Source of the DNA: UBA11403 sp963784615
GTDB taxonomy: Bacteria; Pseudomonadota; Gammaproteobacteria; Legionellales; Legionellaceae
Direction: 5' to 3'
Assembly (NCBI GenBank): GCA_963784615.1
Contig: CAWASG010000001.1
Span: forward strand, 1,178,001-1,242,000
DNA length: 64,000 nucleotides
Below are positions 52,105-60,100 of the stretch, piece after piece. The notes beneath the pieces are model-generated. The model saw nothing but the letters and a program-made list of their open reading frames with translations. It was not told the origin of the DNA and searched no databases. Position numbers and translations under genes: made by a program. Numbering within the stretch: position 1 is the first letter of the stretch; each line of letters starts with the position of its first letter.

Positions 52105-53952
52105 ATGAAAATCAAGATGCGAGATCATCATTTTAAATTGACGCCACTTTGTCAGGCGTTAGCGCTAATAGCCATGCTCCCCGAGCCTTACGCCTTTGCG
52201 GCGGCCAATTTTAATATTCGGCCGGACGGAGCACTACCAACAACGGTACCTGCCGGTGGAAGTGTCTCAGCCAATTACATTGTGACGAATTTAACGCACA
52301 GTGCACGTCGAGGCTATCGCGTTGAAGGCCTTCCTCCAACCGTGACGCAAGCGACCGGAGCAGGGTTGTGCGCATCACCCATTGAACTAAATAGTCAACA
52401 AAGTTGTCAGTTGGCTTTAACCATCACAGGAGAGGCGAAATCCAATTTTGCCATTTGTTTAGGCGCGAGTTGTACGACCGCCTCGGTGCCGCTGAATGTG
52501 AGCGTGACTTCTAGCCCACCCGTGCCGCCCCTACCACCCGTGCCATATTTACTCGTGGGCGGTGCTTATACCGCTACGGGGAACAACTTTTTTCCATTAT
52601 TGGCGGCAAGAGCGCCAAGTGCAACAACCTGGAGCTACCCTGCGTCGATCCTCAGTAATTTGCCATCTTACTTAAATACGACCACTGGTCATAATGGTTT
52701 TTTTAGTACGAGTTGCAGTGATAATTTTTGTATCGCGGCAGGCTTCGGCGAAGAGGCTTTTGGTTTGACTACTGCCGCTTCGGCCCCTTTGGTCGCGCAA
52801 TCGATTGACGCTGGGGCGACGTGGACATATCCATCGGGTACGTTACCGGATGATTTACAGCCTAGGCACGACTTTGCAAATGATCGGTTTTATAGTTCGA
52901 GCTGCACCGGTTTAACCTGTGTTGCTGTTGGAAATTATGTAGATAATACTGACGTAAACCCCCTTATTTCCAAAAGTACCGATGGTGGTGCGACATGGGG
53001 GGTGGTTAGCCTTGCATCCATCCTACCTCCGGACTTCTCAAGTTCGGGATATTTGTATAGCGTTAGTTGTAGTGGCACCGCCTGTTTCGCTGCAGGCCGA
53101 TATAACTCGGGCTCCTTGCCATTTCAGCGCTTTCTGTTAACAAAAAGTGCAGATGCTGGCGTAAGTTGGGCCGGTGTAACAGTTACAGGACCCTTCAATT
53201 GGTTTGAGTTAGGCATATTTAAGAGCATCAGTTGCAATGGCACGGTTTGTAATGCAGTCGGCTCGTATCTAGCATTCGACTTCAATGTTTACCCCTGTAT
53301 TGCCCACACGAACGATGGCGTAAATTGGACATTTACATACGATTCAACAACCGCACCAACTGATTTTACTAACACCAACGATGGTTTTAATAGTGTCAGT
53401 TGCAGTGGCCCTATTTGTGTTGCTGGAGGCTCTTACATTTCTTTAATTTCAGGTCAGACATCGCTTTTATTAGCCCAAAGCCTCGATGGCGGGCAAAGCT
53501 GGTCAAATGTGGTTGATAGCACTCACCTTGTTCCCTCTAATTACGGCAGTTCTGCTGTTTTTTTAGCAGTTAAGTGTACAGGTACCTTATGTATTGCCGC
53601 AGGCAGTTATTTTACGGCGTTGGGGGTACAAGTCCCTGTTATGATGCAAAATTCATTGGTAGGCTTACCCGGCTGGCAAATTGAGGTTGATGACAGTCCA
53701 GCACTACGACCGCCTGGTTTTCTTGACCAAGGAACGTTTTGGACGGCTGATTGTTCAGCTGAAACCTGCTTCGCTGCCGGAAAATATTCGGACGATGGAG
53801 CGAGTATTTGGCCAGTTCTGATAGAAACAACCGATGCTGGTGCAACATGGCACTATAGCATCTATAATAACCCAGCGACGTTACCGAGCAACTTTACTTC
53901 GCTTGGTACATTCTGCGGCCCCGGTTTTAATTCTCAAGATTGTATACCATGA
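52105..53952 (+). CDS. exported seven-repeat beta-propeller protein
   Basis: A 615-residue protein. A signal-peptide-like N-terminus (about 1-33, AYAFAA) is followed by an Ig-like beta domain (about 34-135, with Cys89/Cys101 and Cys118/Cys123), a proline linker (PPVPPLPPVP), and seven repeats. Each repeat has a CxxxxC pair (204/209, 267/272, 322/327, 377/382, 433/438, 491/496, 550/555), an A-x-G motif and usually S-x-DxGxxW, like Asp-box/BNR sialidase-type propellers. The period is 55-63 residues, consistent with a seven-bladed propeller closed by the YLLVGGAYTATG strand at 148-159. The paired cysteines probably form one disulfide per blade. The stop overlaps the next start (ATGA), so translation is coupled to the ATP-grasp gene. 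Function unknown. Confidence 0.85.
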   Translation: MKIKMRDHHFKLTPLCQALALIAMLPEPYAFAAANFNIRPDGALPTTVPAGGSVSANYIVTNLTHSARRGYRVEGLPPTVTQATGAGLCASPIELNSQQSCQLALTITGEAKSNFAICLGASCTTASVPLNVSVTSSPPVPPLPPVPYLLVGGAYTATGNNFFPLLAARAPSATTWSYPASILSNLPSYLNTTTGHNGFFSTSCSDNFCIAAGFGEEAFGLTTAASAPLVAQSIDAGATWTYPSGTLPDDLQPRHDFANDRFYSSSCTGLTCVAVGNYVDNTDVNPLISKSTDGGATWGVVSLASILPPDFSSSGYLYSVSCSGTACFAAGRYNSGSLPFQRFLLTKSADAGVSWAGVTVTGPFNWFELGIFKSISCNGTVCNAVGSYLAFDFNVYPCIAHTNDGVNWTFTYDSTTAPTDFTNTNDGFNSVSCSGPICVAGGSYISLISGQTSLLLAQSLDGGQSWSNVVDSTHLVPSNYGSSAVFLAVKCTGTLCIAAGSYFTALGVQVPVMMQNSLVGLPGWQIEVDDSPALRPPGFLDQGTFWTADCSAETCFAAGKYSDDGASIWPVLIETTDAGATWHYSIYNNPATLPSNFTSLGTFCGPGFNSQDCIP

Positions 53953-55766
53953 CAAAACCTGATATTAAGCTGAATAACCTTATCCTGGGTCACGGTTATT
54001 CGGTAGCACTGAATACCATGCAACCGGCACTGACATTACAGGCCGAGCCCATTATTTTCCCAGGATTCGTCCATGGATTCCGCCAATCAATGGGGGTCTT
54101 AAGGCTTCGCCTACAAACACAACCCATGCAGGCGTTGCACGCGGCGTTAGCCTATTATTTTGATGTCCCCATCTCTCCTCCGCCAGATATTCAATCGCCC
54201 CATGACTTGATAAATTGCTTTGCTGAATGCCTGTTTCTCATTCAAAAACAAGGCGGTATGCCGATATTTGAAAAACACCACGTCCTATTTGTCGCCGAAA
54301 ACCCGCGTGAATGCATTCTTTGGGTTCCAACCTTATTCGCGCCGAGCTTACACGTGGTTATTGCATTTGTGCTCAAGCTCTTTAATCACTATTTAACTCC
54401 CGCGCCTTTTGTTGCCAATCAAGCATTGGCAGCTCAATTGAAACATGTTATCGCCACACTTAAAACACACGCGCCACAAGGATCCAACAGTTTGCATTTT
54501 TTAAAAGCTGCTCATGAAGCTGAGCTGCCCTGGGCGCATGTGATGCATAATGTTTTTCAATATGGTTATGGTCATTATGCAAAATGGCTGGATAGTACAT
54601 TTACGGATACAACGTCTCATTTGGCCGTGAGATTAGCTCAAAACAAACATGCCACGTCCATGCTGCTGCGACAGGCGGGCTTTCCAGTAGCAGAACAGCG
54701 CATCGTAAACGATGAGACCGAAGCCGTAGCCTTGGCAAAGCAACTGGGTTTTCCGGTGGTGATTAAGCCCTTGAGTCAAGACGGTGGGAAAGGAGTGTCC
54801 GTAAACCTCAACTCAGCGCTGGCGGTAAAGCAAGCCTATGCCAAAGCAAAACCTTATTCGGCCGCCACCCTCTTGGAAAAACACATTGCCGGTAAAGATT
54901 ATCGCCTATTGGTGCTTCAAGGTCAGCTGATTTGGGCCATCGAGCGGATTCCGGCGGGTGTTATGGGAGATGGTCAGCATTCTGTTGAAACGTTGATTCA
55001 ACAACATAATCAACATCATGTCTCGCACTATCCTTTAAGACATATCCAGGTCAGTGAGGATGTAGAAACGATATTAATTGAACAGGGTTATACCCTGGCA
55101 TCGATTCCCCAGGCGCATCAATGGGTCGCGCTTCAAGCGATAGCCAATATTTCCATGGGTGGTACTCCGGTTGCGGTCTTTGATAAAGTGCATCCTGATA
55201 ATCGGCGTTTAGCAGAGGCAGTAGCAACCTTGTTTCGCTTTGATCTGGTGGGAATTGATTTTATTACCGAAAATATTGAAGAATCCTATCTTGAGAAAGG
55301 CGGGGCTATCATTGAAATCAATGCACAGCCTCAGATCGGCTCAACCACCGGCCCGCATCTTTATCGACAGATTTTAACAACGCTGGTTCCTAAACAAGGC
55401 AGGATCCCCATTCTGGTGATTTATGGGCAAACAGCGGCAGATGATGTTGCAAAAGCACAAGAATTACGGTTGTTACAACAATACTATAAGGTGGGTAAAG
55501 TGGCGCGCAACCGTCTGTGGGTCAATGGAACAACACGCGTGAATACGACTTCATTGTATGAAGCCGGGCGCAGTGCTTTATTACAACCCGATATCGAGGC
55601 GCTGATTTATTGTATTGAAAACGACAGCGAGATAGAACAGCATGGATTACCCTTTGATCGGTTTGATCAATTATTTTTGCTGGATACGCCACCCCAACCC
55701 AAATCGCCATGGCAACAAGATGTGTGCCAGACATTACAACGTGCCTGCTTAACCCCCTGTCATTAA
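53949..55766 (+). CDS. cyanophycin-synthetase-like ATP-grasp ligase with decayed Mur-ligase domain
   Basis: 605 residues from the ATG at 53949. The N-terminal region (1-220) and ATP-grasp domain (about 225-480) match the layout of CphA: SHLAVRLAQNKHATSMLL, VVIKPLSQDGGKGVSV, LLEKHIAGKDYRLLVL and FDLVGIDF, ending with the metal-binding AIIEINAQPQIG. The tail aligns with the start of the CphA Mur-ligase domain (GRIPILVIYGQTA at 484-496, ALLQPDIEALIY, GLPFDRFDQLFLL). However, the GTNGKTT P-loop is replaced by GQTAADD and the remaining Mur domain is missing. It should ligate an amino acid or peptide through an acyl-phosphate, but cannot make cyanophycin by the usual two-domain cycle. The stop codon lies in the end of a MITE. 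Confidence 0.85.
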   Translation: MTKPDIKLNNLILGHGYSVALNTMQPALTLQAEPIIFPGFVHGFRQSMGVLRLRLQTQPMQALHAALAYYFDVPISPPPDIQSPHDLINCFAECLFLIQKQGGMPIFEKHHVLFVAENPRECILWVPTLFAPSLHVVIAFVLKLFNHYLTPAPFVANQALAAQLKHVIATLKTHAPQGSNSLHFLKAAHEAELPWAHVMHNVFQYGYGHYAKWLDSTFTDTTSHLAVRLAQNKHATSMLLRQAGFPVAEQRIVNDETEAVALAKQLGFPVVIKPLSQDGGKGVSVNLNSALAVKQAYAKAKPYSAATLLEKHIAGKDYRLLVLQGQLIWAIERIPAGVMGDGQHSVETLIQQHNQHHVSHYPLRHIQVSEDVETILIEQGYTLASIPQAHQWVALQAIANISMGGTPVAVFDKVHPDNRRLAEAVATLFRFDLVGIDFITENIEESYLEKGGAIIEINAQPQIGSTTGPHLYRQILTTLVPKQGRIPILVIYGQTAADDVAKAQELRLLQQYYKVGKVARNRLWVNGTTRVNTTSLYEAGRSALLQPDIEALIYCIENDSEIEQHGLPFDRFDQLFLLDTPPQPKSPWQQDVCQTLQRACLTPCH

Positions 55767-55900
55767 GTTAAGGGAATTAATTGGACGTAGGTTGGGTTGA
55801 GCGAGAGCGAAGCCCAACATGACGATTTTGTTGGGCTTCGCTCTCGCTCAACCCAACCTACGCGCACATCAACCATGCTTTCCTTAACTTAATGGCAGTG
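55756..55900. mobile_element. MITE family A, copy 3, with 11-bp target duplication
   Basis: The ends cctgtcattaagttaaggg and ccttaacttaatggcagtg and the inner arms gttgggttgagcgagagcga are as in copy 1. The flanks ctgcttaaccc (55745-55755) and ctgcttagccc (55901-55911) differ at one base. The insertion supplies the TAA that ends the ATP-grasp gene and lies 4 bp from the end of the convergent methyltransferase gene. Confidence 0.87.
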
Positions 55901-55904
55901 CTGC

Positions 55905-56663
55905 TTAGCCCCCCTGTCGGGCAATAATCGTATACAACGGCCAATTCATGCCAATGAGTGAATTCGATAACGCCTCTATACCTAACCAATTATCGATGGC
56001 ATCGATAATTTTCTGCGTTGAACAAGACAAATGAAACAATTGCTGACAAAAATTCCCCATGCTGTCGAGATCATGAAAAACCCAATGCAGGTGGGTCAGT
56101 TCAGCGGATTGTATTGTCCAATGAGCCCGCGTTAATTCATCCAATGTCGATGCGGACAAATATAAGCCCTGGTGTCCCATTGGATTATGCTGCCCAACAA
56201 ACTCGTCCAGAAACATTGCAGTTGGCGAATCTTGATAAACATCCGCCATAGCCAACGAGCTATTGGGTTTTGCGATCCGTTTAAATTCATGAAATAGTTG
56301 CATTTTATTGTCTACATGATGCAAGCCGGCAAGGCTCATAATAATATCGATCGTACCGCTTTTGATGGGTAAGGGAAAAAACGTGGAAGTGGAGGGAGTG
56401 TTATGTTGAAAAGCATGACACGGTTCAAATCCCACATAGCAACAATCATCTGGCAAATAATGCTTTAAATATTCGCCACCGGCAGGAATGTCCGCAATGG
56501 TCATGCCTGGATGATAATCAAATTTTTCTATCAAATGCTTAAATTCAAAAGCTCTTGCATGTGGATATAAGCGCATGGCCTTATCATATCGATAACCACG
56601 TTGCGCGAAAATAGCTTCGTAAGTATCTATTTTCTTCTTTTTTAATTGGGTGTGTGTTGACAA
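55905..56663 (-). CDS. SAM-dependent methyltransferase-like protein
   Basis: A 252-residue class I methyltransferase fold. Motif I is TIADIPAGGEYLKHYLP near residue 55 (one glycine of the usual GxGxG replaced), followed by YVGFEPCH, SGTIDIIMSLAGLHHVDNK and the post-motif KPNSSLAMADVY. The C-terminal half is novel. It is convergent with the ATP-grasp gene, separated only by a MITE, so a shared function with that cluster is possible but not shown. The annotation as a methyltransferase is good, the substrate unknown. Confidence 0.8.
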   Translation of the reverse strand: MSTHTQLKKKKIDTYEAIFAQRGYRYDKAMRLYPHARAFEFKHLIEKFDYHPGMTIADIPAGGEYLKHYLPDDCCYVGFEPCHAFQHNTPSTSTFFPLPIKSGTIDIIMSLAGLHHVDNKMQLFHEFKRIAKPNSSLAMADVYQDSPTAMFLDEFVGQHNPMGHQGLYLSASTLDELTRAHWTIQSAELTHLHWVFHDLDSMGNFCQQLFHLSCSTQKIIDAIDNWLGIEALSNSLIGMNWPLYTIIARQGG

Positions 56664-56789
56664 TTCATGCGCTCACTATAATCCACATACTTGTGCGGAC
56701 AGCTGTTTAGGATCGGGCCAGTAATAACTTCCGTTTCTGGCACGATCCTTAGTTAAGTTAAGGTTTGGTTAATAATAGTTGCTTACTAT

Positions 56790-57043
56790 CAATCTGTAAC
56801 TAAAAATTGAATATTGCAACCGGTCAAAGTTAGGCGGCCAATGTACGAGTACGTTGTTAATCTAATTTTGACCGATGGCAATACTCAACTTGTTGATACT
56901 TAGCCGAAATCCGAGCCACGACCGTTAGGGAGTGGAGCAGTTTCGGAGCCGGCTGAACTGTTCCACTCCCTAACGGTCGCGGCTCGGATTCCGATTTAAT
57001 AACATTGATCTAACCGGTCAAAACTAAATGGATGAAGTACTAG
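56790..57043. repeat. palindromic element, family B copy 2 (compound)
   Basis: The right half is a clear family B element (gagccacgaccgttagggag, right end aaatggatgaagtactag). On the left, tgaatattgcaaccggtcaa repeats the inner right end of copy 1, so two partial copies appear to be joined. The element touches the pilT stop codon. The rest of 56664-56789 contains aagttaaggtttgg but no gene. Confidence 0.75.
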
Positions 57044-57044
57044 A

Positions 57045-58079
57045 TCAAAACATCGTTTTATTAATCGCCACATCACGGGCTATTTGACGACTAATAACGT
57101 TTTGCTCGACTAATTGCGCTAAATGTTGATCAAGCGTAATCATGCCTTGAGCCTGGCCTGTTTGAATGGATGAATACATCTGCGCGACTTTATCTTCGCG
57201 AATTAAATTACGGATGGCTGCGTTACAAATCATGATTTCCAAAGCGGCTACGCGCCCACCGCCTGTTTTTTTCAACAGTGTTTGTGCAATCACCGCTTGT
57301 AGGGATTCAGATAACATGGTTCGAACCATTGATTTTTCATCACCAGGAAACACGTCAATAATCCGGTTGATGGTCTTGGATGCTGAACTTGTATGCAGGG
57401 TTGCAAACACCAAATGTCCGGTTTCGGCGGCCGTTAAAGCGAGGCGCATGGTTTCTAAATCTCGCAACTCCCCAACCAAAATTACATCGGGATCTTCCCG
57501 TAATGCTGATCGCAATGCGGCGCTAAAACTGTAGGTGTCTCGGTGGACTTCTCGTTGGTTTACCAGCGATTTATTGGCAGTGTGAACAAACTCGATTGGA
57601 TCTTCTATGGTTAATATATGATCGTAACGCGTCGCATTGACATAGTCGACCATCGCGGCCAAGGTTGTACTTTTACCTGATCCAGTAGGGCCTGTGACCA
57701 AAACCAATCCTTTCGGTAATGAGGCCATTTCTGTAAAAATAGGTGGCAAACTTAAGTCATCCAGGGTCAAAATTTTAGACGGAATTGACCGAAACACCGC
57801 TGCCGCACCACGAGATTGATTAAAGGCATTCACACGAAATCGAGCAATGTTGGTCATCTCGAATGAAAAATCGAGCTCTAGATGTTCTTCATATTCCTTG
57901 CGTTGCTTGTCATTCATGATGTCATAGATAATTTTAATGACTTCTTTGTGGTCAAGCGGAGGGACGTTTAATTTACGCAGATCGCCATCAACGCGAATCA
58001 TCGGCGGAAGCCCCGCGGACAGGTGTAAGTCTGATGAATTATTTTTGACAGTAAACGTGAGCAGCTCGGTAATATCCAT
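57045..58079 (-). CDS. pilT: type IV pilus retraction ATPase
   Basis: 344 residues from the ATG at 58079 (aaggcgg upstream), the same length as P. aeruginosa PilT. The N-terminal PAS-like domain has SDLHLSAGLPPMIRVDG, Walker A is GPTGSGKSTT at 130-139, the Asp box is ILTIEDPIEFVH, Walker B is EDPDVILVGELRD, and the His box is TGHLVFATLHTSSASKTINR. It forms a cytoplasmic hexamer that drives pilin disassembly. It is divergent from yggS, as in many gammaproteobacteria. No pilU or other pilus gene is in the window. Confidence 0.97.
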   Translation of the reverse strand: MDITELLTFTVKNNSSDLHLSAGLPPMIRVDGDLRKLNVPPLDHKEVIKIIYDIMNDKQRKEYEEHLELDFSFEMTNIARFRVNAFNQSRGAAAVFRSIPSKILTLDDLSLPPIFTEMASLPKGLVLVTGPTGSGKSTTLAAMVDYVNATRYDHILTIEDPIEFVHTANKSLVNQREVHRDTYSFSAALRSALREDPDVILVGELRDLETMRLALTAAETGHLVFATLHTSSASKTINRIIDVFPGDEKSMVRTMLSESLQAVIAQTLLKKTGGGRVAALEIMICNAAIRNLIREDKVAQMYSSIQTGQAQGMITLDQHLAQLVEQNVISRQIARDVAINKTMF

Positions 58080-58110
58080 ATTATTTATCCGCCTTGGTTG
58101 ATCATTCAGC

Positions 58111-58270
58111 ATTTACCGCCGTAAAAGCAGATGGTCAGCCACTCTCCTTTAATGGGAGAGGGTGCCACAGGGCGGGTTGTTTTGATCTACCCTCATCCGC
58201 CCTGTCGGGCACCTTCTCCCGTCAACGGGAGAAGGCATGCTATCTGCCAGTTCAATTTTTACGACGAGTT
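58111..58270. repeat. palindromic element, family C copy 3
   Basis: Bounded by accgccgtaaaa and tttttacgacg, with inner gggagagggtgccaca and tgtcgggcaccttctccc. It occupies most of the pilT-yggS divergent spacer, so the promoters of both genes must lie at its edges or within it. Confidence 0.8.
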
Positions 58271-58346
58271 ACTATGCTATTAATCGTTATCTTAATTATA
58301 TTATAAGCTATGATATAGTAATTCGCAGGACTTCTAGAAAAATTTT

Positions 58347-59030
58347 ATGACCATTGCATCTAATATCACCACAATTAATCAACTGATCCGACAGGCTGAG
58401 TCGATGTGCCATCGCCCTTCCGGAGTTGTCAGCTTATTAGCGGTTAGCAAGCAGCATCCGCCCGAAGCGATCGCTGAGGCCTTTGATGCTGGCCTGCGTG
58501 ATTTTGGTGAAAATTATGTTCAAGAGGCGCTTTTAAAAATAAATGCGCTCTCCCCTCTTCCTATTGATTGGCATTTTATTGGCCGGATTCAACGGAACAA
58601 AGCAAAAATCATCGCTCAACATTTTAGCTGGGTTCATACCGTGTCGTCTGATGCCATTGCACAAAGCTTGAATGCGGCAAGGCCGCAAGATATGCCGGCT
58701 CTGAATGTGTGTATTCAACTGAATATCGATAACGAGGACAGTAAAACGGGTGTTAGCCCGGAAGAGGCCGTTTCACTTGCAGCACACATCTTAACCCTGC
58801 CACGGTTGACACTAAGAGGTTTGATGGTGATTCCAAAACCTGAAGAGGATGTTGAAAAACAGGTTGCATCGTTTTTGCGGGTGAGTAAGTGTATGCAGCA
58901 TATCAACCAGCGGTTAAATATCTCCATGGATACCCTGTCAATGGGAATGAGTCATGATTTTGAAGCGGCTATTTGTGCGGGAAGTACGATGGTGCGGGTT
59001 GGGACTGCTATTTTTGGTGAGCGATTTTAG
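58347..59030 (+). CDS. yggS: YggS-family PLP homeostasis protein
   Basis: A 227-residue protein of the PROSC/YggS family with a single-domain TIM-barrel like the N-terminal part of alanine racemase. The PLP lysine is Lys35 in LLAVSKQHPPEAI, followed by FGENYVQEAL, WHFIGRIQRNKAK and the C-terminal LSMGMSHDFEAAI phosphate-binding segment. It binds PLP and keeps amino-acid and vitamin B6 metabolism balanced; it has no known catalytic turnover. The stop codon TAG is the first bases of a family B element. Confidence 0.96.
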   Translation: MTIASNITTINQLIRQAESMCHRPSGVVSLLAVSKQHPPEAIAEAFDAGLRDFGENYVQEALLKINALSPLPIDWHFIGRIQRNKAKIIAQHFSWVHTVSSDAIAQSLNAARPQDMPALNVCIQLNIDNEDSKTGVSPEEAVSLAAHILTLPRLTLRGLMVIPKPEEDVEKQVASFLRVSKCMQHINQRLNISMDTLSMGMSHDFEAAICAGSTMVRVGTAIFGERF

Positions 59031-59193
59031 TATTCCATCCATTTAGTTTTGACCTGTTGGAACACTGTTATTAAACCGGAATCCGAGCCACGACCGTAAG
59101 GGAGTGGCGCAGTTTCGGGGCCGGCTGAACTGTTCCACTCCCTAACGGTCGTGGCTCGGATTTCGGTTAAATTATCAACAATTTGACCGGTTC
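59028..59193. repeat. palindromic element, family B copy 3
   Basis: It begins tagtattccatccatttagt and has the arms gagccacgaccgtaaggg and ccctaacggtcgtggctc. The right terminal inverted repeat seen in copy 1 is missing after attatcaacaatttgacc. It overlaps the yggS stop codon. Confidence 0.8.
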
Positions 59194-59431
59194 GTCTTTC
59201 GGTGCGCCGCGCTAGATTCCCGCAATAGGGAACAGAGCCTTGTTCAAGCACAGCGTGGCGGGAATGACGCGGGCCTTAGATGCTTGGCATAACGCGCTAT
59301 CATTAATGCAATACCTATTACACGAAAAAAATCGACACTCCACGCCATTCTGACATTGTCATGGTCTAACGCTCTCTTTGTAGCATCTCTAATAGGTGTA
59401 GTATCGCTTACTATACAATAAAGTACACACA
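59194..59431. other. gene-free stretch after yggS
   Basis: A REP-like pair gattcccgc and gcgggaatgac lies at about 59215-59262. A 62-codon minus-strand frame downstream of mutH (59244-59432) has no ribosome site of its own and no recognised family. I call no gene. Confidence 0.4.
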
Positions 59432-60100
59432 TTATACGTACTGAATAATCCGCGCCGTAAATCGACTACGCAAATAAAAGCCTCTTGGTAAAGTCTGAAT
59501 AGTATTTCCCTCTTCATCGAATCCATAACACAGCGATTTAGCGTTCGCGCCTTTGGGTCTCACTTGTAGATACTCGCCCATGGTTGCGTCGATTGCCGAT
59601 AGTTTTCCCGTGCCAATCATCAGCGTTAGCTCAGACCAATCTTGCTTTAAAACACGTTCCTCATCATGGCTGGGTGACCACAGGATCCCTGAGCCAATGC
59701 GGCGAGATGAGAACGGGATGTTTGTGTCGCCTTCGATTGGGATCCACAGCACCCGTTTTAACTTGGCAAAACAGTGCGAGGTTTCCCAGGCTTCTTGATG
59801 AACAGTTAATAATGAAATTGTGGTGATAAACGTGGATTCCGCAGGCTTGCCTAAATGATTCACCGGGATAGTTTTTAACTCAACGCCCAGCTCATGAAAG
59901 TCAGGGGCGGATTGATTGCCGGCGGTTGTGCCGAGTGCATGTTCGATCATTTGTCCTGCAAACCCCTTGCGCTGGAGGGGATTTTCCGGAATCATCCATC
60001 CGAGGAAGGAAGCCAGCTGGGCGAACGTCAGACCTTCGATCTGCTGACAGCGTGCAAGCAGATCAGCCTCAGTCTTCAGTGGTTTTTTTTCGGACAACAT
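59432..60100 (-). CDS. mutH: DNA mismatch repair endonuclease MutH
   Basis: 222 residues from the ATG at 60100 (a start at 60127 would add nine). It is the methyl-directed nicking enzyme that cuts the unmethylated strand at hemimethylated GATC after MutS/MutL recognition. The catalytic triad is Asp67, Glu74 and Lys76 in DFHELGVELKTIPV, with the same spacing as Asp70/Glu77/Lys79 of E. coli. LQRKGFAGQMIEHALG and the C-terminal FYLRSRFT are also conserved. Its first 32 bases overlap the 3' end of the channel gene, implying co-transcription. Its presence implies Dam methylation in the host. Confidence 0.95.
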   Translation of the reverse strand: MLSEKKPLKTEADLLARCQQIEGLTFAQLASFLGWMIPENPLQRKGFAGQMIEHALGTTAGNQSAPDFHELGVELKTIPVNHLGKPAESTFITTISLLTVHQEAWETSHCFAKLKRVLWIPIEGDTNIPFSSRRIGSGILWSPSHDEERVLKQDWSELTLMIGTGKLSAIDATMGEYLQVRPKGANAKSLCYGFDEEGNTIQTLPRGFYLRSRFTARIIQYV

